A stretch of DNA of 64,000 nt from Tenacibaculum sp. SG-28 (GCF_002954385.1 NZ_MQVY01000003.1:199757-263756); one strand, 5' to 3'. Shown: positions 50,002-59,473, numbered from the stretch's first letter. Numbers and translations are program-made. Notes: generated from the letters alone by a model not told the origin.

Positions 50002-50820
50002 ATGTCAACTGCAAAAAAAGAATACAAAAGAGTTACTGTTAAATCATTGATAGAAATGAAGGCGACAAAAGAAAAAATTTCTATGCTTACCGCCTACGAT
50101 TATACGATGGCAAAAATAGTAGATGGTGCAGGAATAGATGTAATTCTTGTTGGAGATTCTGCATCAAATGTTATGGCAGGTCACGAAACAACCTTACCAA
50201 TTACGTTAGACCAAATGATATACCATGCTAGCTCCGTAATTCGTGCAATATACAGAGCACTGGTGGTGGTTGACCTTCCTTTTGGAACCTATCAAGGAAA
50301 TTCAAAGAATGCGTTGGAATCTGCAATACGGATTATGAAAGAATCTGGAGGACATGCTGTAAAACTAGAAGGTGGGAGTGAAATATCGGAATCTATATCG
50401 CGAATTTTAACCGCTGGAATTCCAGTGATGGGGCATTTAGGCTTAACGCCACAATCTATTTATAAATTCGGAACTTACACGGTGAGAGCTAAGGAAGAGG
50501 AAGAAGCAAAAAAATTAAAAGAAGATGCCCTACTTCTAGAGAAACTTGGATGTTTTGCACTTGTTCTTGAAAAAGTACCAGCTGGTTTAGCAGCAGAAGT
50601 TGCCGCCAGTTTAACCATACCTGTTATTGGAATTGGCGCAGGTGCAGGCGTGGATGGTCAGGTTTTAGTTACACACGATATGATAGGAATGACTCATGAA
50701 TTCAGTCCAAGATTTTTAAGACGATATCTTGATTTATACAGTGAAATGACTAACGCATTTCAGCAATACATATCCGATGTTAAAAGCAAGAATTTTCCTA
50801 GTGAGAAAGAGCAATATTAA
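50002..50820 (+). CDS. panB: 3-methyl-2-oxobutanoate hydroxymethyltransferase
   Basis: First step of pantothenate synthesis, adding a hydroxymethyl from methylene-THF to ketoisovalerate. Conserved [50 protein letters not shown] and [13 protein letters not shown]. About 272 residues from MSTAKKEYK (50002). An in-frame ATG at 49948 would add 18 residues. A dehydrogenase gene follows 15 bases later and may share the transcript. Confidence 0.95.
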   Translation: MSTAKKEYKRVTVKSLIEMKATKEKISMLTAYDYTMAKIVDGAGIDVILVGDSASNVMAGHETTLPITLDQMIYHASSVIRAIYRALVVVDLPFGTYQGNSKNALESAIRIMKESGGHAVKLEGGSEISESISRILTAGIPVMGHLGLTPQSIYKFGTYTVRAKEEEEAKKLKEDALLLEKLGCFALVLEKVPAGLAAEVAASLTIPVIGIGAGAGVDGQVLVTHDMIGMTHEFSPRFLRRYLDLYSEMTNAFQQYISDVKSKNFPSEKEQY

Positions 50821-50835
50821 TCACCCGCTTTACCC

Positions 50836-51774
50836 ATGAAAATACTTCATTTAGATAGTAATCATAGTCTTTTGATAGATCAGCTGTCAAACTTAGGGTT
50901 TGATAACGATATAAATTATAAAGCACCAAAATCTGAAATCGAAAAACAAATTCAGTACTATGATGGTATCATAATAAGGAGTAGATTTACCATTGATAAA
51001 GACTTCCTAGCAAAAGCTACAAATTTAAAATTTATAGGAAGAGTTGGCGCCGGTCTCGAAAATATAGACTGCAACTACGCTAAGCAAAAAGGCATTACAC
51101 TAATATCTGCTCCTGAAGGAAATAGGAATGCTGTTGGCGAACATAGTTTAGGAATGTTGCTTTCCTTATTCAACAAATTGAATAAAGCAGATAACGAAGT
51201 GCGAAATGGCAAATGGTTACGAGAGGAAAATAGAGGAATTGAATTGGATGGAAAAACCGTGGGTATAATTGGTTATGGTAACATGGGAAAAGCTTTCGCG
51301 AAAAAACTGCGTGGCTTTGATGTACAAACTATCTGTTACGATATCAAACAAAATGTAGGTGATGAAAATTGCAAGCAAGTATCTTTAGATACATTTCAAG
51401 AGTCCGCAGATATTGTTAGTCTACACACACCACAAACTCCAGAAACCATAGGCATGGTAAATACCGAATTTATCAACAAGTTTCACAAAAAAATATGGTT
51501 GTTAAATACCGCTAGAGGCACCTCTGTAATTACCAAAGATTTGGTACAAGCTCTACAAAACGGAAGAATTCTTGGCGCTGGATTAGACGTACTTGAATAC
51601 GAAAAAAAATCATTTGAAAATCTATTTGGTGAAGGTACTATTCCCAAAGCTTTTGCATACCTTATCAAGGCAGAGAATGTTTTACTATCTCCTCACATAG
51701 CAGGATGGACAGTAGAAAGCAAGCAAAGACTAGCGCAGACAATCGTAGACAAAATTAAATATCATTTTTGTTAA
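50836..51774 (+). CDS. D-2-hydroxyacid dehydrogenase (phosphoglycerate dehydrogenase-like)
   Basis: 312 residues. Rossmann motif VGIIGYGNMGKAFAKKLRGF, catalytic Arg in LLNTARGTSVI, Glu in LDVLEYE and His in LLSPHIAGW. It uses NAD(H) to interconvert 2-hydroxy and 2-oxo acids. The SerA ACT domain is absent. Directly downstream of panB, so a role near ketopantoate or keto-acid metabolism is possible (a PanE-like task), but this is a guess. Confidence 0.88.
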   Translation: MKILHLDSNHSLLIDQLSNLGFDNDINYKAPKSEIEKQIQYYDGIIIRSRFTIDKDFLAKATNLKFIGRVGAGLENIDCNYAKQKGITLISAPEGNRNAVGEHSLGMLLSLFNKLNKADNEVRNGKWLREENRGIELDGKTVGIIGYGNMGKAFAKKLRGFDVQTICYDIKQNVGDENCKQVSLDTFQESADIVSLHTPQTPETIGMVNTEFINKFHKKIWLLNTARGTSVITKDLVQALQNGRILGAGLDVLEYEKKSFENLFGEGTIPKAFAYLIKAENVLLSPHIAGWTVESKQRLAQTIVDKIKYHFC

Positions 51775-51917
51775 ACCTTCCAACTTTTCAAGTTAAGTAT
51801 TACCTTGAAAAATAAGACGAAGTACTCTAATGATTTTCACTTGGTTTATTAAAGTGATTTATATGGGCTAATTTTGATAAATAATTCATAAATTTAGAGT
51901 GAATTTAAATAAAAGGT

Positions 51918-52223
51918 ATGGAAATTATTGATCAAGATGGAAACCCTATTCAGAAAGAAAAAAGCAAAAGAATAATCGCAGGGATTTCTGGAATTTTACT
52001 GGGGTATTTAGGCGTACATAAGTTTGTTCTTAATTACAACACAGAAGGCATCATTTTATTAAGCATGACAGTAATCTCCATGGCACTAACCTGTGTCATA
52101 ATAGGGGCGTTCACGATATACATTCCGATTCTTATTGGTTTTGTAGAAGGTATAGTTTACCTGACTAAATCCGATGAAGAATTTATCGATACCTACCAAA
52201 CCAATCGCAAGAGTTGGTTTTAA
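51918..52223 (+). CDS. TM2 domain protein
   Basis: 101 residues with two membrane helices joined by the TM2 turn: KRIIAGISGILLGYLGVHKFVLNYNTEGII. The rest is a short tail. Function unknown for the domain in bacteria. 26 bases separate it from the repeat-rich helical gene, so they are likely cotranscribed. The 143-base gap before it shows no element I recognise. Confidence 0.82.
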   Translation: MEIIDQDGNPIQKEKSKRIIAGISGILLGYLGVHKFVLNYNTEGIILLSMTVISMALTCVIIGAFTIYIPILIGFVEGIVYLTKSDEEFIDTYQTNRKSWF

Positions 52224-52249
52224 ATAAGGAAAATTAAATTAAAATAAAT

Positions 52250-52864
52250 ATGGCTGAAGAAAATATGAAAAACGACAGTGCAAAAACTAACGATGAAACC
52301 GTTAAGAATTCTGCACAGGGAAATGAGGAACAATTGGAAAACAATACTTCCCAGATGGATGAGATTGTAGAGGAAGTAAAAAACACCTATGATACAACTT
52401 CTGAAAAAGCATCCGAAATAGCTGGAGAAGCTGGCGAAAAAATTGCAGATTTCGTAGAGGATACCAAAGAAAAAATCGAAGAACTATTAGATTCGGAGGA
52501 ATCTAAAAAAATACAAGATTCTGTCTCAGAATTAGCCTCAAGTGTTAAAGAAAAAGTAAATGAGGTATTAGATAGTGAGGAGGCAAAACAAGTAAAGGAG
52601 AAATTTAGTGAACTATCTGAAAGCGCGAAACAGAAAATTACAGAAGCACTCGAAAGTGAGGAAGCTCAAAAAATAAAATCGAAACTTAAAGACTACGCGG
52701 AAAGTGCAAAAGACACTATAGGGGATGTATCCGAAAAAGCATCTGAGGTAGGAAAAGATGTTTCGAATAGTGCGAGTAAGCTAACTAAAGAAATGCAAGA
52801 AGAAAGCAAAGAAACTGTCGCAAAAACCAAAAATTTCTTCCAACGATTGTTTGGAAAAAAGTAA
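52250..52864 (+). CDS. Repeat-rich helical protein, LEA/YtxH-like
   Basis: 204 residues, highly charged, no signal peptide. Three 27-residue repeats occur at about 79-160: LLDSEESKKIQDSVSELASS, VLDSEEAKQVKEKFSELSES, ALESEEAQKIKSKLKDYAES, each ending in Lys/Thr-rich helix. The N-terminus is Asn/Glu-rich and disordered, and the C-terminus NFFQRLFGKK looks like a membrane-binding amphipathic end. Low complexity makes any family call weak. Resembles stress-protective LEA-type proteins. Confidence 0.7.
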   Translation: MAEENMKNDSAKTNDETVKNSAQGNEEQLENNTSQMDEIVEEVKNTYDTTSEKASEIAGEAGEKIADFVEDTKEKIEELLDSEESKKIQDSVSELASSVKEKVNEVLDSEEAKQVKEKFSELSESAKQKITEALESEEAQKIKSKLKDYAESAKDTIGDVSEKASEVGKDVSNSASKLTKEMQEESKETVAKTKNFFQRLFGKK

Positions 52865-52867
52865 ACT

Positions 52868-52897
52868 AAAATGGAGCTAATACAGCTCCATTTTTAG
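52868..52897. terminator. Bidirectional terminator
   Basis: An 11-base stem, AAAATGGAGCT (52868-52878) with AGCTCCATTTT (52884-52894), between the converging repeat-protein and PLP enzyme genes. Confidence 0.85.
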
Positions 52898-52926
52898 TTT
52901 TTACTACTGCTCGGTAAGAGCATAAA

Positions 52927-54081
52927 TTAGGATACCTTTTCCAAGGCTTGTGTTAAATCGGCAAGTAAATCCTCTATATCTTCTACTCCAACACTCAAAC
53001 GAATTAACGAATCTGTAATTCCTATTTTTAATCGTTCTGGTTCCGGTATAGATGCATGGGTCATGGTATTAGGATGATTCACCAAACTTTCCACACCACC
53101 AAGCGATTCTGCAAGAGTAAATACCTTTGTATTTTCCAGAAAAGTAAATGCTGCTCGCTGGCTTTCGTCTTTTAAGCGGAAAGAAACCATACCTCCGAAA
53201 TGATCCATTTGTTTTTTTGCTACCTCATGATTCTCATGATTTGCCAATCCAGGGTAATACACTTCTCCTACTTTGGGGTGACCTACTAAAAAGTTTGCTA
53301 CAGCATTTCCATTTTCACTGTGACGTTGCATTCTTAAATGAAGTGTTTTCACTCCCCTTAATGCTAAAAAAGAATCCATTGGACCTGCAATAGCACCTCC
53401 TGCAAACTGAATAAAATGTAAATTTTCGCCTAATTTTTTATCTTTTACCATTAAGGCCCCCATTACCAAATCAGAGTGTCCTCCTAAATACTTGGTAGCA
53501 GAATGCATTACAATATCGGCGCCTAAATCTAGAGGACGTTGGATATATGGTGTAGAAAAAGTATTGTCTACCGCCACTAAAATATCCGTGTTATATGCTT
53601 TAACCGTTTTGGTTATAGCTGCAATATCTGCAATCTTCATTAAAGGGTTGGTTGGTGTTTCCATCCAAATAAGCCTTGTCTTTTCAGTGAGTGCTTCGGT
53701 TACCGTATCTGTATTGGTCATGTCTACAAACGTAAATTGCAATCCGTATTTTTGAAACAAACGTGTAAACATTCGATACGTTCCTCCGTACAAATCATCT
53801 CCAGCGATAATTTCATCACCAGGGTTTAGCAATCGCAAAACGCAATCAATAGCAGAGAGCCCTGAAGAAAAAGCAAAACCATGCGTTCCGTTTTCTATTG
53901 CAGCAAATGCATTTTCTAAAGCTGTTCTTGTTGGGTTTTGTGCACGTGAATATTCATATCCTTTGTGCTTTCCCGGACTAGATTGTGCATAAGTAGAGGT
54001 TTGAAATATTGGAGGCATTACAGAACCTGTTGCGGCTTCATGAGACTGACCTCCATGTATTGTTTTTGTATTAAATTTCAT
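52927..54081 (-). CDS. Cystathionine gamma-synthase/lyase family PLP enzyme
   Basis: 384 residues, trans-sulfuration family (fold type I). YSRAQNPTRTALENAFAAIENG, SSGLSAIDCVLRLL, the PLP Lys in HSATKYLGGHSD, and MQRHSENGNAVANFL. Joins cysteine to activated homoserine or cleaves cystathionine. The two activities cannot be told apart from sequence. Own -7 box, convergent with the repeat protein. Confidence 0.93.
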   Translation of the reverse strand: MKFNTKTIHGGQSHEAATGSVMPPIFQTSTYAQSSPGKHKGYEYSRAQNPTRTALENAFAAIENGTHGFAFSSGLSAIDCVLRLLNPGDEIIAGDDLYGGTYRMFTRLFQKYGLQFTFVDMTNTDTVTEALTEKTRLIWMETPTNPLMKIADIAAITKTVKAYNTDILVAVDNTFSTPYIQRPLDLGADIVMHSATKYLGGHSDLVMGALMVKDKKLGENLHFIQFAGGAIAGPMDSFLALRGVKTLHLRMQRHSENGNAVANFLVGHPKVGEVYYPGLANHENHEVAKKQMDHFGGMVSFRLKDESQRAAFTFLENTKVFTLAESLGGVESLVNHPNTMTHASIPEPERLKIGITDSLIRLSVGVEDIEDLLADLTQALEKVS

Positions 54082-54102
54082 TCTAAAAGCTTTTATCTTT
54101 TA

Positions 54103-54110
54103 CAAAATTA
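54103..54110 (-). promoter_or_regulatory. -7 element of the PLP enzyme gene
   Basis: TAATTTTG on the minus strand, 21 bases before the start codon. Confidence 0.45.
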
Positions 54111-54117
54111 CGAAAGA

Positions 54118-54573
54118 TTATACTAACTTTTTCAAAGCCATTATAACTCCTAAATGAATCCCCTCGTGGAGATTATTGAATGCTACTGCTTTTTCAAAAG
54201 AACTCAAAACATATCCTGTACTCGTTGGATATTCTGTGTAGTTTTGAAATAATCCCGCAGCATAATCTTCTTTTAAAGTACCTGGTAACCCTATTAGAAG
54301 TTCTTTAACTTCTAAAAATTCCTCCTCAGTAAAAGATTTTTCGGGTTTCGTTCCTTTGCGATAATTTTCTATTAAATCCTCTGGAATAAGGCATGGTAAC
54401 CCACTTAGTTTATAGTGAAGTAACTGTTGTGTCACCACTAAATGAGCAACATTCCAAGCTATATTATTAGTAAAGCCTTCTGGTATTGTGTGAATTTGTT
54501 CCAATGTCAAATCGTTTATAAGCTCTAGGATTAACTGTCTAGATTTTTGCAATACCTCTAGTTGTATATTCAT
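54118..54573 (-). CDS. DinB family protein
   Basis: 151 residues, four-helix bundle of the DinB/YfiT type. His residues of the metal site are visible in NVAHLVVTQQLLHYK and LHEGIHLGV. The family includes thiol transferases. A specific reaction is not known. Divergent from the ArsC-like gene. Confidence 0.83.
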   Translation of the reverse strand: MNIQLEVLQKSRQLILELINDLTLEQIHTIPEGFTNNIAWNVAHLVVTQQLLHYKLSGLPCLIPEDLIENYRKGTKPEKSFTEEEFLEVKELLIGLPGTLKEDYAAGLFQNYTEYPTSTGYVLSSFEKAVAFNNLHEGIHLGVIMALKKLV

Positions 54574-54592
54574 ATTTCTCTTTAATTTAGCT

Positions 54593-54621
54593 CAAATATA
54601 TTATTAAAGATTTAGATACAA
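54593..54621 (-). promoter_or_regulatory. dinB promoter
   Basis: TATATTTG (54593-54600, minus) with TTG at 54619-54621, 18 bases apart, just over 20 bases from the start codon. Confidence 0.5.
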
Positions 54622-54974
54622 TGAAGAAAGTATATTTTTTACAAACTTGTGATACGTGTAGAAAAATTTTAAAAGAAATCGATACCGAAAATTTCGAAAA
54701 AATAGAAATCAAAACAAATCCTATCACTGTAAACCAATTGGAGGAAATGTATTCCCTAGCTGGTAGCTATGAAGCTCTATTCAACAAGAGAGCCAAACTT
54801 TACCGCGAACTAGATCTGAAAAATAAAGAATTAACAGAATTAGACTACAAAAAGTATATTTTACAAGAATACACGTTCTTAAAACGCCCTGTATTTATGG
54901 TTGATAATGCGATTTTTATTGGAAATAGTAAAAAGACTATAGACGATATAAAAGAAAAAACCCTTAGGCAGTAG
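54621..54974 (+). CDS. ArsC/Spx-family protein
   Basis: 117 residues, thioredoxin-like fold. N-terminal YFLQTCDTCRKILKE with a CxxC pair, then LFNKRAKLYREL and FLKRPVFMVDNAIFIGN. Family includes arsenate reductases (ArsC) and Spx regulators. Without an ars operon nearby I call it arsenate reductase-like only. Its stop is inside the terminator. Confidence 0.85.
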   Translation: MKKVYFLQTCDTCRKILKEIDTENFEKIEIKTNPITVNQLEEMYSLAGSYEALFNKRAKLYRELDLKNKELTELDYKKYILQEYTFLKRPVFMVDNAIFIGNSKKTIDDIKEKTLRQ

Positions 54975-54986
54975 CCTGAGGGTTTT
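54957..54986. terminator. Bidirectional terminator at the end of the ArsC-like gene
   Basis: A stem pairs 54957-54969 with 54974-54986 (one G-T pair) around AGTA, with T at the 3' side. It overlaps the last codons of the gene and faces the minus-strand tRNA genes. Confidence 0.82.
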
Positions 54987-54989
54987 CTG

Positions 54990-55060
54990 TTGGCCCACTA
55001 GGACTCGAACCTAGAATAACGGCACCAAAAACCGGTGTGTTACCATTACACCATGGGCCA
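54990..55060 (-). tRNA. tRNA-Gln (TTG)
   Basis: 71 bases. Acceptor TGGCCCA/TGGGCCA, D arm GTGT/ACAC, anticodon loop TTTTGGT with anticodon TTG, T arm CTAGG/CCTAG with TTCGAGT loop, discriminator A, no encoded CCA. The base of the anticodon stem has a C27-U43 mismatch. Confidence 0.95.
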
Positions 55061-55151
55061 AAATGCGTAATTATGCAAATATAAAACTTTATAATTTCGC
55101 ATACAAAAACATTTAAAATAAAAAAAATCCTTACATATAGTAAGGATTTTG

Positions 55152-55222
55152 TTGGCCTACAAGGACTCGAACCTTGAATATCGGTACCAAAAACCGGTGT
55201 GTTACCATTACACCATAGGCCA
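55152..55222 (-). tRNA. tRNA-Gln (TTG), upstream copy
   Basis: 71 bases, the same anticodon and nearly the same sequence as the copy at 54990-55060, with compensatory pairs in the acceptor and T stems (T-A for C-G; CAAGG/CCTTG). C27-A43 mismatch. The two genes form one leftward transcript. Confidence 0.95.
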
Positions 55223-55239
55223 ATTGCTTTTTGCGAGTG

Positions 55240-55269
55240 CAAATATAGAGGATAAAATTATTTTGACAA
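55240..55269 (-). promoter_or_regulatory. tRNA-Gln operon promoter
   Basis: TTG (55267-55269), 19 bases, TATATTTG (55240-55247) on the minus strand: full consensus, about 18 bases before the first tRNA. Confidence 0.75.
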
Positions 55270-55391
55270 ATGTTTTTTGTGTTTTTTTTCTTTTAACATA
55301 ACTTTATTCCGTAAAACAATTCAAAAATTTATTTTTGTTAGGTTAAAAAACGCTAGTAATTAGTAAATTCGCAACAACTTATAAAAATTTC

Positions 55392-58300
55392 ATGAATAAC
55401 ATTAACTATAAAAAATGGAATACTATTTTAGGATGGTTTTCTTTTGTCGTAGCTTTAATTACGTATACGCTAACCCTAGAACCTACAGTAAGTTCTTGGG
55501 ATTGTGGTGAATATATATCTACAGCGGTAAATTTAGAAGTAGGTCATCCTCCCGGAGCACCCTTATTTCAAATGCTGGGAGCGTTTTTTGCGATGTTTAG
55601 CAATGATCCAAGTAATTTAGCTTACATGGTAAATTTCATGTCTGGCCTTGCTAGTGCTTTTACTATTTTATTTTTATTCTGGACCATTACCAACTTAGCA
55701 AAGAAAATGTTGGTTACCGATCAAAAACTCAGTGACAACCAAACCATCACAATCTTGGGAAGTGGTCTTGTTGGCGCCTTAGCATATACATTTTCAGACA
55801 GTTTTTGGTTTAGTGCTGTGGAGGGCGAAGTTTACGCCATGTCTTCATTTCTAATGGCTATCCTTTTTTGGCTAGGACTTAAATGGGAGGCAGAACTTTC
55901 TTCACCGAGAGGAAATAAATGGTTGGTCATCATTAGTTTTGTAGTTGGGCTATCGTTTGGAGTACATATTTTATCCCTCCTGGTGATTCCATCTATCGTA
56001 ATGGTATATTTCTTTAAAACGTATAAGAATATCACCCTAAAGACTACCGCTATCGCTACACTAGTTTCTATTTTAGTGTTAACTTTTGTATTTAAGTTTT
56101 TATTCCCTTTTACCTTAAAGTTTTTTAGTGTCTCTGAACTATTTTTCATCAATCAAATTGGATTACCCTACAACTCAGGAACCATTATAGCCGGTATTAT
56201 TTTAATTGGACTTTTTTATTTTGGATTGCGCTACACTCGCACAAAAAACCTAGTTACTGCCAATACACTGGTACTTTCTGTTTTGTTCATCATGATAGGA
56301 TTTTCCTCTTGGTTAATGTTGCCTATTCGAGCCAATGCCGATACTATTATAAATGAAAATAATCCATCTAGTGCCCGCGAACTATTAGCGTATTACAACC
56401 GAGAGCAGTACGGCGATGCAAATGTCTTTTACGATAAGTATTATTCGTTTATATACAACAGAGAACAAGATACCGAAACGCCCTACAAAGACGATAAGCC
56501 AAAATACGAGAAAAAGGACGGTAAATACGTCATCGTGAACCGCTACAAAAATGTTCTCCCAAACTACGCTAGTAAACACAAAGGATTTATTCCGAGAATG
56601 GTAGATCCAGGATCGCAAGAAAATTATAAAAAAATCGCAGGAATACCTGCACGAAGCCAACGAAGACCTACCTTTTTTGAGAATATTAAATTTATGCTAG
56701 ACTATCAATTTGGGTATATGTACGGTCGCTATTTCATGTGGAATTTTGTGGGTCGTCAAAACGATATTCAAGGACATTTAGACATTGAAAACGGTAATTG
56801 GTTAAGCGGTATTACTTTTATTGATGAAATGCGTTTGGGTCCACAGAAAAATTTACCAGACCACGTAAAGCACAATAAAGGCCGAAACACCTACTTCTTT
56901 TTTCCGTTACTTTTAGGGATTTTAGGGTTAGTTTTCCAATGGAATAGAGACAAGAAAAACCTCTACACGTTATTTTTATTCTTTGCCTTTACAGGTTTCG
57001 CAATTATATTTTATACCAACCCAAAACCATTTGAACCAAGAGAACGAGATTATGCCGTTGTTGGCTCTTTTTACGTTTTTGCTATTTGGATAGGTTTTGG
57101 TGTGCTTTCACTTTACGAATACTTTAAGAAATACACTAGTAAAAAAGCAGTTGCTATTGCGGTGTCAGCAGTATCACTTGTTACGGTTCCTTTACTAATG
57201 GGATTCCAAAATTGGGATGATCATGATCGAGGAGATAGATATTTAGCGCAATTAAACGCACAAACCTATCTAGAAAGTTGCGACCCAAATGCCATAATTT
57301 TTACCATTGGAGATAACGACACATTCCCCTTGTGGTATATGCAACAAGTAGAGGGTGTACGACGAGACATCAAGATTGTAAATACCAGTTTATTTCAAAC
57401 CGATTGGTATATTGATCAAATGAAAAAGAAAACCTATGAAGCAGACCCAATACCCTCTAAATTAACACATGACCAATACAAGTACGGTACGCTAGACGTA
57501 GCATATTACTACCCAATTCCACCATTAAAAGACTCCATTCTTGATATAAAGGATTTTATGCGATGGATTGCAAGTGACAACGATGCTACCTATTTAGATA
57601 CAGGTGATGGTGCTAAGGAAAAATTTTATCCATCCAATAAAATTCGAATTCCAGTAAACAAAAAGAATGCAATTGCATCAGGAATTGTAGCTCCCAAAGA
57701 TGCAGATAAAATGGTAGACTATATCGATATTACCATAGACGGACAAGGAATTGCCAAAAATCGTATTCTGATGTTAGATATCCTTAATAATTTTGACTGG
57801 AAACGCCCCATATACTTTACAGGTGGTGCCAATGCCGACGAGGAATACATATGGCTAAAAGATTACTTACAATTGGATGGCATGTCTTATAAACTCGTTC
57901 CTATTAAAACCTCTAACAAAGGAAAGTCTATTTTTGATATGGGAAGAATAGATCCTGAAAAAATGTATGCAAACATTAAAAAATTAGATTGGAAAACTAT
58001 CAATAACGGAAAAATATATCTAGATGCGCAAAGCAAACAAAATGCAATTTCATTGCGTAACAATCTTATGCGTTTATCGGAAAAGTTTTTAGAACAAAAC
58101 GATTCTGTTACCGCCAAAGATGTTCTAGATTTATCGCTATACAAAATGCCAATAGAAGATTTCGGACACTTTAGTTTATCGTTGGAATATCCAGAAATGT
58201 ACTATAAAATAGGCGACGTAAATAAAGCAAGAGAAACGACTAAAACGCTAGTTAAAATAATACAACAAAACTTGGCATATTACAGCCAATTTAATGCCGT

Positions 58301-58505
58301 TGATATAAGTTTAATAGAGGATAATATCGACACGAACTTATATATGTACGAAAATATTATTCGTCAAATTCTTCAATACGATACAGAGGTAGCCTACGGT
58401 CAAGAGGCTTATCGAGACTTCATGAAGTACATGCAAATTTCAGGATATGAAATTCCTGAAGAGGAAATTATTTCAGACGAAGAAATGGATTCCATCAAAC
58501 CGTAA
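55392..58505 (+). CDS. GT117/DUF2723 membrane protein
   Basis: 1037 residues. The N-terminal half is a multi-helix membrane domain with the DUF2723 signature LEPTVSSWDCGEYISTAVNLEVGHPPGAPL (about 29-58) carrying the conserved acidic residues of GT-C glycosyltransferases. A periplasmic insert and further helices follow, then a soluble C-terminal half with helical repeats. It belongs to glycosyltransferase family 117, probably adding sugar from a lipid donor to exported proteins or polymers. Donor and acceptor unknown. The polysaccharide deacetylase starts five bases after it. Confidence 0.87.
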   Translation: MNNINYKKWNTILGWFSFVVALITYTLTLEPTVSSWDCGEYISTAVNLEVGHPPGAPLFQMLGAFFAMFSNDPSNLAYMVNFMSGLASAFTILFLFWTITNLAKKMLVTDQKLSDNQTITILGSGLVGALAYTFSDSFWFSAVEGEVYAMSSFLMAILFWLGLKWEAELSSPRGNKWLVIISFVVGLSFGVHILSLLVIPSIVMVYFFKTYKNITLKTTAIATLVSILVLTFVFKFLFPFTLKFFSVSELFFINQIGLPYNSGTIIAGIILIGLFYFGLRYTRTKNLVTANTLVLSVLFIMIGFSSWLMLPIRANADTIINENNPSSARELLAYYNREQYGDANVFYDKYYSFIYNREQDTETPYKDDKPKYEKKDGKYVIVNRYKNVLPNYASKHKGFIPRMVDPGSQENYKKIAGIPARSQRRPTFFENIKFMLDYQFGYMYGRYFMWNFVGRQNDIQGHLDIENGNWLSGITFIDEMRLGPQKNLPDHVKHNKGRNTYFFFPLLLGILGLVFQWNRDKKNLYTLFLFFAFTGFAIIFYTNPKPFEPRERDYAVVGSFYVFAIWIGFGVLSLYEYFKKYTSKKAVAIAVSAVSLVTVPLLMGFQNWDDHDRGDRYLAQLNAQTYLESCDPNAIIFTIGDNDTFPLWYMQQVEGVRRDIKIVNTSLFQTDWYIDQMKKKTYEADPIPSKLTHDQYKYGTLDVAYYYPIPPLKDSILDIKDFMRWIASDNDATYLDTGDGAKEKFYPSNKIRIPVNKKNAIASGIVAPKDADKMVDYIDITIDGQGIAKNRILMLDILNNFDWKRPIYFTGGANADEEYIWLKDYLQLDGMSYKLVPIKTSNKGKSIFDMGRIDPEKMYANIKKLDWKTINNGKIYLDAQSKQNAISLRNNLMRLSEKFLEQNDSVTAKDVLDLSLYKMPIEDFGHFSLSLEYPEMYYKIGDVNKARETTKTLVKIIQQNLAYYSQFNAVDISLIEDNIDTNLYMYENIIRQILQYDTEVAYGQEAYRDFMKYMQISGYEIPEEEIISDEEMDSIKP

Positions 58506-58510
58506 TAAGC

Positions 58511-59183
58511 ATGCGCTTATACCCTATTAAAACTCCATATATAGTAAAGAAATTATACCCAAACTACATATGGAGTTTTACTACCAACACAAAAGAAATT
58601 TACCTAACTTTTGATGACGGCCCCATTCCGGAAGTCACTGAATTTGTTTTGACCGAATTAAAGAAGTACGATGCAAAAGCCACCTTTTTTTGTATTGGAG
58701 AAAACATTCAAAAACACCCAGATATTTTGCAAAATCGTAAGTGAAAAGCATCATATAGGGAACCATACTTTTAACCACCTGCATGCACAAAAAGTAAGTA
58801 AAGCCACCTATATTGCCAATGTCTACAAGGCAGAAAAAACAATACATGACCATTGTAAACAAGTAACAAATACGGAGAAACTATTTAGACCTCCCTATGG
58901 AATTATCAAAACATCCTACGCCAAGGAGCTACGAGAAAAAGGATATACAATTGTGATGTGGGATGTGATATCGGGCGACTTCGACCCTAGAGTTTCTCCA
59001 GAAAAATGTCTTCGAAACGTACAACAAAATACAAGAAAAGGAAGTGTGGTAGTTTTTCATGATAGCATTAAAGCTAAACAAAACTTATACCATACGCTAC
59101 CTAAAGTTCTAGAAGCATACAAACGAGAAGGATATAGTTTTGAAGGACTAGGCGCTAGAAATACTGCTGCACTAAACCAATAA
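58511..59183 (+). pseudogene. Polysaccharide deacetylase (NodB domain), frameshifted
   Basis: NodB-type metal-dependent deacetylase. TFDDGP (motif 1), GNHTFNH (motif 2), RPPYG (motif 3), MWDVISGDFDP (motif 4) and VVFHDS (motif 5) are all present. The frame stops at 58742 (LQNRK). The two halves rejoin as HPDI..KIVSEKHHIGNHT if two bases are restored (one in each of the runs at 58725-58728 and 58731-58734, or two in one run) or if one is removed. About 225 residues when joined. Its end overlaps the convergent thioredoxin gene by 29 bases. Confidence 0.83.
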
Positions 59184-59448
59184 GTGTATTGGCATCTTGT
59201 TCTCCAGTTTGGCGCCATTTCATTTCTCCATTCTTGTAAATCATGAAAGTAGGATTTCCCTTTACACGAAGGGCATCGGCTAGAATTTCATTTTTTCTAA
59301 TATCGATCTTGATTACTTTAGCCCGGTCTCCAAGAGCGGCAGCAACGTCCCTAAGAGTATCTAAACTTGGTTCAGATTCACTCCAATCGGCATAAAAATC
59401 AATTAGCACTGGTTTATCGACACCTATAATTTCACCAAATTTTGTCAT
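59155..59448 (-). CDS. Thioredoxin-fold protein without redox cysteines
   Basis: 97 residues of thioredoxin fold (VLIDFYADWSESEPSLDTL, AKVIKIDIRKN, cis-Pro loop GNPTFMIYKNGEM, TGEQDANTLIGLV). The active-site CGPC is replaced by SESE and there is no Cys anywhere, so it cannot be an oxidoreductase. Similar Cys-free versions occur in flavobacteria, as I recall. Probably a binding partner or chaperone-like protein. Own -7 box at 59474. Confidence 0.85.
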   Translation of the reverse strand: MTKFGEIIGVDKPVLIDFYADWSESEPSLDTLRDVAAALGDRAKVIKIDIRKNEILADALRVKGNPTFMIYKNGEMKWRQTGEQDANTLIGLVQQYF

Positions 59449-59473
59449 AAAAATTGATTTTAGATAAATCTCT

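Noticed and set aside
54964-55242. 92-codon frame across the two tRNA genes
   Set aside because: It is the tRNA genes themselves read as protein; the duplicated segments give it a false repeat.
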